This document shows positions 21,117 to 29,550 of a stretch of DNA of 33,286 nt, piece after piece (position 1 is the stretch's first letter; each line of letters starts with the position of its first letter). The translations under genes were made by a program, and so were the position numbers. The stretch is taken from NCBI GenBank assembly GCA_903938365.1, contig CAJACZ010000259.1, forward strand, positions 1 through 33,286, given 5' to 3'. The notes under the pieces are model-generated. The model was not told the origin of the DNA. It ran no database searches and saw nothing but the letters and a program-made list of their open reading frames with translations. The DNA comes from an uncultured Pseudomonadota bacterium (GTDB lineage Bacteria > Pseudomonadota > Gammaproteobacteria > Steroidobacterales > Steroidobacteraceae).

Positions 21117-21176
21117 CGGGCTACTGCACCTTCGGGCAATCCGGCTCCGATCCCCCCCACCCTTTGGTGCAGCCCG
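21117..21176. repeat. Interrupted 11-bp inverted repeat in the divergent promoter region
   Basis: CGGGCT-act-GCACC (21117-21130) faces GGTGC-AGCCCG (21166-21176). The arms are perfect complements apart from a three-base insertion in the left arm, with 35 bp between them. It could be a protein-binding pair of half sites or a leader-RNA stem on the sulfatase transcript. Confidence 0.45.
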
Positions 21177-21231
21177 AGCAATACCCATGTCAGGAAAAGG
21201 CACCGCTGTCCTCCACGGTCCTTGCCCTGTG

Positions 21232-21247
21232 TGTGACCTGACTCACG
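21232..21247 (+). promoter_or_regulatory. CRP/Vfr-like binding site
   Basis: TGTGA-N6-TCACG matches the CRP family palindrome TGTGA-N6-TCACA at nine of ten positions. It lies upstream of the FIST-kinase-HD-GYP operon. If the TAAAAC at 21270-21275 is the -10 box, the site centre is about 42 bases before the start, the class II activator position. A chance match is possible. Confidence 0.45.
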
Positions 21248-21334
21248 CCGACAAACGGTGTGCTTAAGGTAAAACAGGTCGTGGTCCATGAAACGGTGAC
21301 CCTGCCGTCGCTTCGACTCGCGCGGCAAACCACC

Positions 21335-21341
21335 GGGGAGG
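21335..21341 (+). promoter_or_regulatory. Ribosome binding site fixing a TTG start for the FIST gene
   Basis: GGGGAGG lies eight bases before an in-frame TTG at 21350. The alternative starts, GTG 21260 and ATG 21368, lack a site at good distance, so the TTG is preferred. Confidence 0.55.
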
Positions 21342-21349
21342 CAATAAAC

Positions 21350-22501
21350 TTGCATATTCAGACACTTATGCACACCCGCGGCAACGGGTGGAGCAGCCCA
21401 CTGCCCGCGCACATGGATGCACCCGGAACGCTCGTGCTGGCCTTTGGCGCGCCGGGCTATCTGCACGACGATGCGACCCTCGGGGAACTGCTGGCGGCTT
21501 TTCCCAACTCGGTTATCGCAGGCTGTTCGACGTCCGGCGAGATCTTCGAGGGTGCGGTCCGCGACGACTCCCTGAGCGTGGCGGTGACGCACTTCGAGCG
21601 CACCCGGGTAGCCCGCGCCCTGACCGCCCTGAAGGGCCCGGACGACTCTGTCGCAGCAGGCATCCGGCTTGCGGCGCAACTCGATGGCCCGGACCTGCGC
21701 GCAGTGCTCGTGCTGTCCGACGGTACGCGGGTCAACGGCACACCTCTGGTCGAGGGTCTCAGCAGCCATCTGCCGCGCGGCGTAGCCATCTCGGGCGGCT
21801 TGGCGGGCGACGGCGACCGTTTCGACAGCACCTGGGTTCTGGATGGTGCCCAGCGCCGCTCCGGCTGGGTCTGCGCCGTGGGTCTCTATGGCTCGCACCT
21901 GCGCGTAGGACTCGGCAGCGGCGGCGGCTGGTCGGACTTCGGACCGGAGCGACGCATCACGCGCGCCGAAGGGCAAGTGCTGTACGAACTGGACGGCAAG
22001 CCCGCGCTGGATCTTTACAAGGACTATCTGGGCGAACTCGCGGCCGGACTGCCCGCGACCGCGCTGCGCTTCCCGCTCTCGGTGCGCCAGGAGGGTCAGA
22101 GCTCCGAGTCGCTGGTCCGCACGATCCTCGCCGTGGACGAATCGGCCCGATCGCTGATCTTCGCGGGCGACATCCCGCTCAACGGCACGGCCCGGCTGAT
22201 GCGCTCCAACCATCTGCAGCTGATCAACAGCGCCGAAGAAGCCGCCGCCGGAGCCATCGCCGGCGCGAACCCGGGAAGCCCGGCAGCGACGCTCGTGCTC
22301 TCGGTGAGCTGCGTCGGACGCCGCATGGTGCTGGGCGAACACACGGACGAGGAGCTCGAATCCACGCTCCATGGCCTCGCCGCCGGAAGCGGACACGTCG
22401 GGTTTTACTCCTACGGAGAGATCTCGCCGGCCGGAGGCAGCCAGAGCCGTCTGCACAACCAGACGATGACGGTGACAGCGCTTTCCGAGGACGCCGCGTG
22501 A
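21350..22501 (+). CDS. FIST-domain sensory protein
   Basis: The protein has 383 residues from TTG 21350, with no signal or membrane segment. An N-terminal FIST domain (about residues 20-215) shows [20 protein letters not shown] and [19 protein letters not shown] domain (about 225-370) shows [28 protein letters not shown] and [15 protein letters not shown], ending [14 protein letters not shown] modules are proposed small-ligand sensors, often fused to or next to kinases, cyclases or chemoreceptors. Here the stop overlaps the kinase start (GTGA), so this protein is very probably the detached input module of that kinase. It is predicted cytoplasmic, and the ligand is unknown. Confidence 0.92.
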   Translation: MHIQTLMHTRGNGWSSPLPAHMDAPGTLVLAFGAPGYLHDDATLGELLAAFPNSVIAGCSTSGEIFEGAVRDDSLSVAVTHFERTRVARALTALKGPDDSVAAGIRLAAQLDGPDLRAVLVLSDGTRVNGTPLVEGLSSHLPRGVAISGGLAGDGDRFDSTWVLDGAQRRSGWVCAVGLYGSHLRVGLGSGGGWSDFGPERRITRAEGQVLYELDGKPALDLYKDYLGELAAGLPATALRFPLSVRQEGQSSESLVRTILAVDESARSLIFAGDIPLNGTARLMRSNHLQLINSAEEAAAGAIAGANPGSPAATLVLSVSCVGRRMVLGEHTDEELESTLHGLAAGSGHVGFYSYGEISPAGGSQSRLHNQTMTVTALSEDAA

Positions 22502-24954
22502 CACCGGCCGCCGCGGCATGCGCTGCGCCCCGACTGCATGCGCTGCTGGGACGCCAGTTGCGCAGGCTCGGGCTCGATCCGACCGCAACGCCGGCGCAGC
22601 CCGCGTGGGAAGACCTGCTCAGGCGCATCAGCAACGCGTACAGCGAAGCGGACGGCGACCGCTATCTGATGGAACGGTCGCAGGCAGTCGCCGTCAACGA
22701 GATGGCAGCACTCAACGCAGCGCTGCGCAGCGCGCGCGACAGCGCCGAAGAAATGGCGAGAGTGAAGTCGGACTTCCTGGCGAACATGAGCCATGAGATC
22801 CGAACCCCGATGAACGCCATCATCGGCATGAGCCACCTCGCGCTGCGGTCGGGCCTCGCGCCGCGCCAGCGCGACTATGTCGAGAACATCCAGCGCGCGG
22901 GGCAGCACCTGCTGGGCATCATCAACGACATCCTGGACCTGTCGAAGATCGACGCCGGCATGATGACCGTCGAGCACGCCGAGTTCAGCCTCGAGTCAGT
23001 GATGGCGCAACTGGCGAACCTCGTATCTGAAAAGGCTGCGCAACGTGGCCTGGAGCTCGTGTTCGACGTGGGTCGCGACGTGCCAGGGCAGCTGCTCGGC
23101 GATGCGCTGCGCATGGGTCAGGTCCTCGTCAACTACGTGAACAACGCCATAAAGTTCACCGACTCGGGCGAGGTCGTCGTGACGGTCCGGGTGGCAGAGC
23201 GCAACGACACAGAGGCGCTGCTGCACTTTTCCGTGCGCGACACCGGCATCGGGATCAGCTCGGAGCATCTCGGACGACTCTTCCAGAGCTTCCAGCAGGC
23301 CGACGCGTCCACGACCCGCAGGTTCGGCGGTACCGGGCTCGGCCTGTCCATCGCGAAGAGCCTGGCCGAGATGATGGGCGGCGGGGTTGGCGTGCAGAGC
23401 GCGCCCGGGCAGGGCTCGACGTTCTGGTTCACCGCCCGGGTCGGGATCGCTGCGGCCGCCGCGCCACGCAGGCGCGCCTCCGTCGGGGCAGCGACACAGC
23501 GCATCCTGGTGGTCGACGACAACGCCCACGCGCGCGTTGCGATGCGCGAACTTCTCACCGAGATGGGCTTTCCGGTAGAGGAAGCCGCATCCGGCGAAGA
23601 CGCTCTGGCGCTGATCGCAAAGGCAGCCGGCACTGCCCGGCCCTTCGGGCTGGTGCTGCTCGACTGGCAGATGCCGGGTATCTCCGGCATCGAGACCGCA
23701 CGACGCATCCGGCAGGAGGCCCGGGACATCGTTCCCCATATGGTCATCGTCACGGCGCACGATCGGGAGGCCACGCTCGAACAGGCTCGCGAGGTCGGCG
23801 TCGAGGAGGTGCTGACGAAGCCATTGAGCCCTTCGACGCTGCATGATCGGGTCCTGAGCCTGCTGGACGGCGTGACGACGCCCGTGGTGCCCGAGGCGGA
23901 ATTGCCGTACTCGAAGGCCCTGGCCTCCGCAGCGGCGATCCGCGGCGCGCGGATCCTGCTCGCGGAAGACCATCCTCTGAACCAGAGGGTCGCGCTCGAC
24001 CTGCTCGGGGACGCCGGCTTTGCGGTTGAAATCGCCGACGACGGCAGCGTCGCGCTGGCCAAAGCCCGCGAGGGCGGCTGGGATCTCATCCTGATGGACA
24101 TGCAGATGCCGGTCATGGATGGACTGACGGCGACACGGGCGATCCGCGCCACGCCGGAGGGTGCAACCGTACCGATCGTGGCCATGACCGCCAACGCAAT
24201 GGCCGAGGATCGGGAGCGCTGCCTGCGTGCAGGCATGGTCGACTTCGTCCCCAAGCCCATCGACCCCCAGCAGCTGTTCGCCACACTGCTGCGCTGGATC
24301 CCCGCCAGACGGGTGGCCGAGCCCTCTGCGCCACGGAACATGGACGGGATCGACCAGGAAAGTGGCCTCTGGCGGGCGCTGGGTCGCCCGGACCGTTATG
24401 AACAGATGCTGCGGGATTTCTCGCGCGACGAAGCCGACACGCCCCAGCGCATCCGCGCCTCCCTGGCCACCGGGGACCTTGCGAGCGCCGAGCGGCTCGC
24501 GCACTCGCTGAAGGGACTCGCCGGCATGCTCGGCGCAGGGCGTCTGCAGTCGAGCGCGGCAGAGCTCGAGCAGGCGCTGCGCAACATGGCCGCCGGGGGC
24601 CCCGCGCCGCCCGGGTCGATCGTGGATGAACTCGACGAAGTCCTGCAGAGGCAGATGGCGCTCATCCGCGACGCCCTGCCGGACCTCGCCCCGCAACCAC
24701 TCGATGCGGTCGACACGATAGACGAAGCCGACCTCCGGATGATCTGCCTGCGCCTCGAGCAGCTGCTGGCGAATGACGACGGCAATGCCGAGCGTCTGGC
24801 GAGACAGTATTCGCCGCTGCTGCGATCGGCGTTCCCTGACCACTTCGCGGGATTCCTGCGCGCAGTGAACCAGTTCGATGGCGAAACCGCGCTGCAGCTT
24901 CTGCAGCAGGCACAGGCCGCACGCGCGACCTGCGTCGCCACCCAGGCCGCCTAA
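22498..24954 (+). CDS. Hybrid histidine kinase (HisKA-HATPase-REC-REC-HPt), no own sensor
   Basis: The protein has 818 residues and no membrane segment. Residues 1-88 form a helical/coiled-coil linker. HisKA has H99 in SHEIRTP. HATPase shows N-box N216, DTGIGI (248-253) and GTGLGL (278-283). Receiver 1 (335-455) has phospho-acceptor D389 and K441; receiver 2 (485-600) has D534 and K586. The HPt domain carries H669 in HSLKG. A C-terminal helical region (740-818) follows. All relay residues are intact, so a full His-Asp-Asp-His phosphorelay is possible. The start is GTG 22498, overlapping the FIST stop; the frame is open far upstream inside the FIST gene, but that part is a shadow. The HD-GYP response regulator gene starts 9 bp downstream and is the likely final target. 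Confidence 0.95.
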   Translation: MTPAAAACAAPRLHALLGRQLRRLGLDPTATPAQPAWEDLLRRISNAYSEADGDRYLMERSQAVAVNEMAALNAALRSARDSAEEMARVKSDFLANMSHEIRTPMNAIIGMSHLALRSGLAPRQRDYVENIQRAGQHLLGIINDILDLSKIDAGMMTVEHAEFSLESVMAQLANLVSEKAAQRGLELVFDVGRDVPGQLLGDALRMGQVLVNYVNNAIKFTDSGEVVVTVRVAERNDTEALLHFSVRDTGIGISSEHLGRLFQSFQQADASTTRRFGGTGLGLSIAKSLAEMMGGGVGVQSAPGQGSTFWFTARVGIAAAAAPRRRASVGAATQRILVVDDNAHARVAMRELLTEMGFPVEEAASGEDALALIAKAAGTARPFGLVLLDWQMPGISGIETARRIRQEARDIVPHMVIVTAHDREATLEQAREVGVEEVLTKPLSPSTLHDRVLSLLDGVTTPVVPEAELPYSKALASAAAIRGARILLAEDHPLNQRVALDLLGDAGFAVEIADDGSVALAKAREGGWDLILMDMQMPVMDGLTATRAIRATPEGATVPIVAMTANAMAEDRERCLRAGMVDFVPKPIDPQQLFATLLRWIPARRVAEPSAPRNMDGIDQESGLWRALGRPDRYEQMLRDFSRDEADTPQRIRASLATGDLASAERLAHSLKGLAGMLGAGRLQSSAAELEQALRNMAAGGPAPPGSIVDELDEVLQRQMALIRDALPDLAPQPLDAVDTIDEADLRMICLRLEQLLANDDGNAERLARQYSPLLRSAFPDHFAGFLRAVNQFDGETALQLLQQAQAARATCVATQAA

Positions 24955-24963
24955 CTCACCGCC

Positions 24964-26133
24964 ATGCTGCCAACCTACGACACGCCGGAGCGTCCCACCA
25001 TCCTGGTGGTGGATGACACACCGCAGAACCTCGCGGTGATGCGCGACCTGCTCGAGGGTCAGTACCAGGTGAAACTCGCACCGAGCGGGGCGCGCGCACT
25101 GAAAATCGCCGCTGCCAGCCCGCCAGACCTGATCCTGCTCGACGTGATGATGCCGGACATGGATGGCTACGAGGTGTGTCGGAGGCTCAAGGCGGACCCA
25201 GCGACACACGAAATTCCAGTCATCTTCCTGACGGCCCGCGGCGAGTCCGGCGACCAGTACCGGGGACTCGAACTCGGGGCGGTCGACTACATCATCAAGC
25301 CGATCAGCCCGCCGATCGTCGAGGCACGCCTGCGCAACCACCTCAGGCTGAAGGCGGCGACCGACGCTCTGCGCGACCACAACACACTGCTCGAGAGCGA
25401 GGTCGCCCAGCGTACCGAGGACCTCGAACGCCTGCAGGACGTCACCATCCTGATGCTTGCCTCGCTCGCCGGGACCCGCGACAACGAGACCGGCAACCAC
25501 CTGCTGCGGACCCAGAACTACGTGCGCACGCTGGCCGAACACCTGGCCAGGAATCCCCGGTTCGCCAGTGCGCTGACCGCCCGCAACATAGACCTGTTGT
25601 TCAAGTCGGCACCGCTGCACGATATCGGCAAGGTCGGCGTGCCCGACAGCATCCTCCTGAAGCCCGGCAAGCTGGATCCCGCCGAGTGGGAGATCATGAA
25701 GACGCACACGACGCTCGGCCGCGACGCCATCGCCGGCGCCGAGCGTCGCCTCGGCAAGGACGTGCCCTTCCTGCGCTTCGCCAAGGAGATCGCCTATTCA
25801 CACCAGGAGAAATGGGACGGCAGCGGCTACCCACAGGGGCTCGTCGGCGAGGCCATTCCTCTCTCGGCCCGGCTGATGGCGGTGGCGGATGTCTACGACG
25901 CACTGATCAGCCGCCGCGTCTACAAGCCGGCCTTCACCCATGAGGAGTCCGTGGACATCATCGCCCGGGGCAGCGGCACTCACTTCGATCCAGAGGTCTG
26001 CAGCGCGTTCATGCAGATCCATCCGCGGTTCCGCGAGATCTCCATCGAGTTCGCGGATTCGCCGGAAGACGAGGCGGCAGACCCTGCCGAGGCGCGGCAG
26101 GCACGACTCGCTCGGGCTGCCGGCGGCAGCTAG
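24964..26133 (+). CDS. Response regulator with HD-GYP domain (cyclic-di-GMP phosphodiesterase)
   Basis: The protein has 389 residues. The receiver domain (10-125) has acidic D17-D18, phospho-acceptor D60 and K112. A coiled-coil linker (135-165) follows. The HD-GYP domain (about 165-365) has ETGNH (174-178), H219-D220, H248, H280, GYP at 288-290 and D309, so the metal and substrate residues look complete. Such enzymes hydrolyse cyclic-di-GMP to pGpG or GMP when phosphorylated. The gene follows the hybrid kinase by 9 bp, so the operon reads as sensor, relay and output lowering cyclic-di-GMP. The acidic-alanine tail (366-389) is variable in the family. Confidence 0.96.
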   Translation: MLPTYDTPERPTILVVDDTPQNLAVMRDLLEGQYQVKLAPSGARALKIAAASPPDLILLDVMMPDMDGYEVCRRLKADPATHEIPVIFLTARGESGDQYRGLELGAVDYIIKPISPPIVEARLRNHLRLKAATDALRDHNTLLESEVAQRTEDLERLQDVTILMLASLAGTRDNETGNHLLRTQNYVRTLAEHLARNPRFASALTARNIDLLFKSAPLHDIGKVGVPDSILLKPGKLDPAEWEIMKTHTTLGRDAIAGAERRLGKDVPFLRFAKEIAYSHQEKWDGSGYPQGLVGEAIPLSARLMAVADVYDALISRRVYKPAFTHEESVDIIARGSGTHFDPEVCSAFMQIHPRFREISIEFADSPEDEAADPAEARQARLARAAGGS

Positions 26134-26149
26134 CCGCCGCCGAGGCCCT

Positions 26150-26179
26150 GCGACGCATCCGAGGACGGATGAAAGTCGC
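26150..26179 (+). terminator. Hairpin after the signalling operon, no T tract
   Basis: CATCCG (26156-26161) pairs with CGGATG (26166-26171) around an AGGA loop. An outer GCGAC/GTCGC stem closes it (26150-26154 with 26175-26179). It begins 17 bases after the HD-GYP stop. Without a T run it may be a weak terminator or an RNA 3' end stabiliser. Confidence 0.35.
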
Positions 26180-26192
26180 TCCGGATAGGGCA

Positions 26193-26198
26193 TATCAT
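26193..26198 (+). promoter_or_regulatory. Candidate -10 box (TATCAT) for the alpha/beta hydrolase gene
   Basis: TATCAT matches TATAAT at five of six positions, 24 bases before the ATG at 26223 and just after the hairpin ending the signalling operon. No good -35 was found. Confidence 0.25.
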
Positions 26199-26222
26199 CA
26201 GGTCCCCGCCCGGAGACCCCGC

Positions 26223-27176
26223 ATGCTCAACCGCTCTCGCCCTCTCGGTCCTGCAATCCTCAGCGCCATGCTGGTCTGGGCCTGCAGCCTGCCCGCCACC
26301 GCCGCGCAGGGGCCGGCCATGCCGATCGTCACCGTCAACCCGGTCGTGCTGAAAGACGCAGCGCAGGGCAAGGACATCCTGCTCCGGGTCACGGCGCCGC
26401 GCGAAGGCCGGCGCCTGCCGATCGTGCTGTTTTCGCACGGCGCCCAGTATTCGAAGGACGACTACCTCCCGCTGGCGGAGTTCTGGGCGGCCCACGGCTA
26501 CGTCGTGATCCAGCCCACCCACATCGAGTCACTGGCGCTCGGCCTGCCCCGCAACGATCCGCGCATCCAGGACGCGTGGAAATCGCGCGCGCTGGATCTG
26601 CGCAAGGCACTCGACTCGCTCGACGAGATCGAAAGGCAGGCGCCATTCCTGAGGGGACGCCTGGACCGCAGACGCGTGCTGGCCGCAGGCCACTCCTTCG
26701 GCGGCCACACCACCGCAGTGCTGATCGGCGCGCAGACGCCCGACATGGCAGACAAGGATCTCTCCGATCCCCGCGTGATCGCCGGCATCATGCTGGCTCC
26801 GCCCGGGCTTGCGCCGGGCTTCCGCAACATCAGCTGGCCGCCGGACGCACGTCCGGCACTGCACATCGTCGGCATGGACGACATCATCCCGGGCTTCAAT
26901 GACGACTGGCAGGCCCATGCGCAGTACTACTACCAGCGCAGCGGCGGCCCGCAGTGCCTGGCGGCGCTGACCGGCATGAAGCACTACCTGGGTGGAACGC
27001 TGGGCAGGAACCGCACCGAAGAGAAGACGCCGAGCGCTGAATCCATGGCACAGATTGAGCGGCTGTCGCTGGCCTTCCTCGACCGCTACGCCCGGGACAC
27101 GAAGGACTGGGACGTCCTGCGCGGCGAACTGCTCGCCTCGCGACCTCCGGTCATCGGGCTGTTCGAGTGCAAGTAG
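26223..27176 (+). CDS. Exported alpha/beta hydrolase (esterase/PAF-acetylhydrolase-like)
   Basis: The protein has 317 residues. A signal peptide (cut near TAA, residues 26-28) points to the periplasm. The alpha/beta hydrolase core shows an oxyanion-hole strand VLFSHG (68-73), nucleophile elbow GHSFGG with S158, a likely acid in GMDD and a likely histidine in MKHYLGG. This is the layout of chlorophyllase/dienelactone-type and PAF-acetylhydrolase-like families. The substrate is not predictable, though small esters are likely. ATG 26223 is chosen because GGAG (26212-26215) lies seven bases upstream and the signal peptide starts there. The stop abuts the start of the symporter gene, so the two are probably co-transcribed and the hydrolase may prepare what the symporter imports. 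Confidence 0.88.
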   Translation: MLNRSRPLGPAILSAMLVWACSLPATAAQGPAMPIVTVNPVVLKDAAQGKDILLRVTAPREGRRLPIVLFSHGAQYSKDDYLPLAEFWAAHGYVVIQPTHIESLALGLPRNDPRIQDAWKSRALDLRKALDSLDEIERQAPFLRGRLDRRRVLAAGHSFGGHTTAVLIGAQTPDMADKDLSDPRVIAGIMLAPPGLAPGFRNISWPPDARPALHIVGMDDIIPGFNDDWQAHAQYYYQRSGGPQCLAALTGMKHYLGGTLGRNRTEEKTPSAESMAQIERLSLAFLDRYARDTKDWDVLRGELLASRPPVIGLFECK

Positions 27177-27188
27177 GTGGTTGATCCC

Positions 27189-28583
27189 GTGCCGCAGGTG
27201 GGGTCCGACTCCAGCCCGCTGCCCACCCGGACGATCCTCAGCTGGGCGACCGGCGCCTTCGGCGTCGCCGTGCTGATGAACGGCATCTCGGCGCTGGTGC
27301 TGTTCTACCTCACGGTCGTGGTCAAGCTGAACCCTGCGGTCGCCGGGTTCCTGGTGCTGCTCTCGCGCCTCTACGATGCCGTCTCCGATCCGATCGCGGG
27401 CTACATCACTGACCACACGCGCTCCGCCATGGGACGTCGTCGACCGTGGCTGCTCGGCGGGGCGTTCATCTCCGCAGGCGCGTTCCTGATGGTGTTCACC
27501 ATTCCCTTCGAGGGCCCCTACACCACCATGACCTCGGGTCCCGGCCTCGCGGCTGGCGCCTACGTGCTGCTCGCGCTCATCATCTACACCACGGGCTATT
27601 CGATGTTCAACGTGGCCTACATGGCCATGCCCGCAGAGATGACCGAGGGCTACCACGACCGCTCGCGGATCCACGCCTGGCGGGTGATGTTCGCGGCCCT
27701 GGGCAGCTTTGCCGTCACTGCGATGCTCGGCGTCCTGCTCGAACAGTTCGGCAAGAACCGCGAGGGTCACGCCCTCGTCGGGGCGGTCGGTGCATTGATC
27801 ATATTCGTCGCCATGATCACGGCCTTCCTCGGCACGCGGAACGCGCCCTCCCATCCACGCAGCGAGGCGACCGTGCCGCTGCGCGAGCAGGTAGCCGGCT
27901 TCCTGCGCAACAGGCCCTTCCAGCTCGTGCTGGCCGTCAAGCTGGTCCAGCTGGTCGGGATCAGCGCAGGCACGGGCGGCCTGCTGTTCCTCTTCGTCAA
28001 CGTCATCGATCGCCCGCTCACGCAGCTCACCCTGGTGGGCGGAGCGACGCTGGTCGCGGTGCTGGGAGGCAGCCATGCCCTGGTCTGGCTGTCGCGGCAC
28101 GTGGGCAAGCGCGGCGGCTACATGATCGCAGCGGCGATCAACGGCATCACGGCGCTGTCCTGGACGCTCGCCACCCCAGAGGAACCCGTCTGGATGCTCG
28201 CGGTACGCGGCCTGCTGCTCGGCATCGCGTTCTCGGGCAACGTGCTGTTCGCGATGTCCATGCTGACCGACGCGATGGAGCTCGACTACTACCGCACTGG
28301 ACTGCGCCGCGAAGGCATGTACTCCGCGCTCTACAGCTTCATCGAGAAGCTGGCGACCTCGGTCGGCCCGATGATCATGGGAGGTGCACTGGCCTACGCG
28401 GGCTTCAACCCGAAGTCCCCTCCCACGGAGGTCAATGAAGGTGTGCGTCAGGCCGTGCTGCTCGGCATCGCCTATGTGCCCGCGGCGATGAGCGTGCTGG
28501 CCGTGTTCATCCTGTCCTTCTACCGGCTGGACGAGCAGGCGCTTGCCCGGATCCGTGCGGAAAGGGTGACCGTTCAGGCCTGA
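27189..28583 (+). CDS. GPH (glycoside-pentoside-hexuronide) family cation symporter, MFS type
   Basis: The protein has about 464 residues and roughly twelve membrane helices. The family mark SRLYDAVSDPIAGYITDHTRS in the TM2-TM3 region, followed by GRRRPW, is the MelB-like motif of the GPH family. NVAYMAMPAEMT and SMLTDAMELDYYRTGLRREGMYSALYSF are the matching central and second-half motifs. Members import sugars, glycosides or other small organic compounds with Na+ or H+. Two GTG starts compete: 27177, directly after the preceding stop, and 27189, which has AGGTGG about eight bases upstream. The latter is preferred. The gene follows the exported hydrolase directly and converges on the SDR gene. 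Confidence 0.92.
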   Translation: MPQVGSDSSPLPTRTILSWATGAFGVAVLMNGISALVLFYLTVVVKLNPAVAGFLVLLSRLYDAVSDPIAGYITDHTRSAMGRRRPWLLGGAFISAGAFLMVFTIPFEGPYTTMTSGPGLAAGAYVLLALIIYTTGYSMFNVAYMAMPAEMTEGYHDRSRIHAWRVMFAALGSFAVTAMLGVLLEQFGKNREGHALVGAVGALIIFVAMITAFLGTRNAPSHPRSEATVPLREQVAGFLRNRPFQLVLAVKLVQLVGISAGTGGLLFLFVNVIDRPLTQLTLVGGATLVAVLGGSHALVWLSRHVGKRGGYMIAAAINGITALSWTLATPEEPVWMLAVRGLLLGIAFSGNVLFAMSMLTDAMELDYYRTGLRREGMYSALYSFIEKLATSVGPMIMGGALAYAGFNPKSPPTEVNEGVRQAVLLGIAYVPAAMSVLAVFILSFYRLDEQALARIRAERVTVQA

Positions 28584-28616
28584 GCGAAGAGGCCAGGCGC
28601 GACGGGCGACGGGTCA

Positions 28617-28639
28617 CTGAGGCCACCCAGGCGCCTCAG
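28617..28639. terminator. Hairpin between convergent symporter and SDR genes
   Basis: CTGAGGC (28617-28623) pairs with GCCTCAG (28633-28639) over a nine-base loop in the 60-bp gap between two convergent stops. There is no T tract, so it is a weak bidirectional terminator at best. Confidence 0.35.
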
Positions 28640-28643
28640 CCAC

Positions 28644-29414
28644 TCATCTCGCGGTATAGCCGCCGTCGACCACCAGTTCCGTCCCGGTGACGAACTTCGA
28701 CTCGTCCGATGCGAGATACACCACCGCCCAGGCGATGTCCTCGGGTTCGCCCATGTGGCCCAGGGGGTGCAACGCCCCCGCCGCAGCCTTCGCGGCCTCA
28801 AGATCATCAGAGATGGCGCGCAGGTGCTTCTCGACCATCGGCGTCCAGATGTAGCCGGGGTGGATCGAGTTCACGCGGATCTTCTCGGGCGCATAGGTGA
28901 TCGCGTCGTTTTTCGACATCAGCCGTACCGCGCCCTTGGACGCGTGGTACGGGGCGATGCCGCCGACGCCTACCATGCCGGCGATCGACGACAGGTTGAT
29001 GATCGACCCCCCGCCTGCGGCCCGCAGGTGCGGAACGGCGTGCTTGGTGCCGAAGAACACGCCCTTAACGTTGACGGCCTGCACGTGGTCCCACTCCGCC
29101 TCGCTCACCTGGTCGGTGGGCTTCGGCGTGCCGGAAATCCCCGCGTTGCTGACCAGCACATGCAGGCCCCCGAAGCGCGCGGCGGCAGCGTCGATCGCAG
29201 CCCGCATGGCCGCCTCATGGGTGACATCGACCTTCCAGAACGCCACGTGCTGCCCCCGGCCCGACAGGGCTGCGGCCAGCGCGGCGCCCTCGGCCTCCAG
29301 GGTGTCGAACAGGGCGACCTTCGCCCCCTCGGCCGCCATGCGCTCGACGCAGGCGCGGCCGATGCCGACGGCGCCCCCGGTCACGATCGCGACTTTGCCT
29401 TGCAGACGGTTCAT
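28644..29414 (-). CDS. Short-chain dehydrogenase/reductase (classical SDR)
   Basis: The protein has 256 residues and is cytoplasmic. The Rossmann cofactor loop TGGAVGIG (12-19) is followed by an acidic residue D37 at the end of beta-2, which favours NAD over NADP. NAG (90-92), N115, S143, Y156 and K160 form the catalytic set, and a C-terminal VDGGYTAR closes the fold. The pattern resembles cyclopentanol or hydroxysteroid-type dehydrogenases, but the substrate cannot be fixed. ATG 29414 has AGGAG eight bases upstream on the reverse strand; the long open frame beyond it is a shadow of the divergent synthetase gene. A catabolic role next to an acyl-CoA synthetase is plausible. Confidence 0.94.
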   Translation of the reverse strand: MNRLQGKVAIVTGGAVGIGRACVERMAAEGAKVALFDTLEAEGAALAAALSGRGQHVAFWKVDVTHEAAMRAAIDAAAARFGGLHVLVSNAGISGTPKPTDQVSEAEWDHVQAVNVKGVFFGTKHAVPHLRAAGGGSIINLSSIAGMVGVGGIAPYHASKGAVRLMSKNDAITYAPEKIRVNSIHPGYIWTPMVEKHLRAISDDLEAAKAAAGALHPLGHMGEPEDIAWAVVYLASDESKFVTGTELVVDGGYTAR

Positions 29415-29530
29415 GACCCAGCTCCTGATAATGTTGAGGGAACGCGCGGGAGAGCATGCCTGCGGGAGAGCCGGCGTGTCTGTCAGTGCTTTCCCGGACC
29501 CGGCGCCCCGGGCGGCGCAGCCGAGGCGAC

Positions 29531-29550
29531 ATGGCACAATGAACCCATGA
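29531..29550 (+). promoter_or_regulatory. Two overlapping mini-ORFs leading into the acyl-CoA synthetase start
   Basis: ATG 29531 encodes Met-Ala-Gln-stop. Its stop overlaps ATG 29539 (Met-Asn-Pro-stop), whose stop overlaps the synthetase ATG 29547. Each step is an ATGA overlap. The nearest GAGG (29523-29526) is 4, 12 and 20 bases from the three ATGs, so reinitiation is possible. Confidence 0.35.

Larger units (their letters stand above)
21024..21349. other. Divergent intergenic region, sulfatase / FIST operon
   Basis: This 326-bp stretch holds no convincing gene. An in-frame extension of the FIST reading frame reaches a GTG at 21260 but is not needed. It contains a CRP-like site (21232-21247), a possible -10 (TAAAAC, 21270-21275), and an interrupted inverted repeat at 21117-21176. 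It must carry promoters for both directions. Confidence 0.6.

Noticed and set aside
22996-25707. 903-codon open frame on the reverse strand across the kinase and HD-GYP genes
   Set aside because: It is antisense to two genes with intact domains, lacks any recognisable motif, and is rich in residues expected from reverse-reading GC-rich codons.
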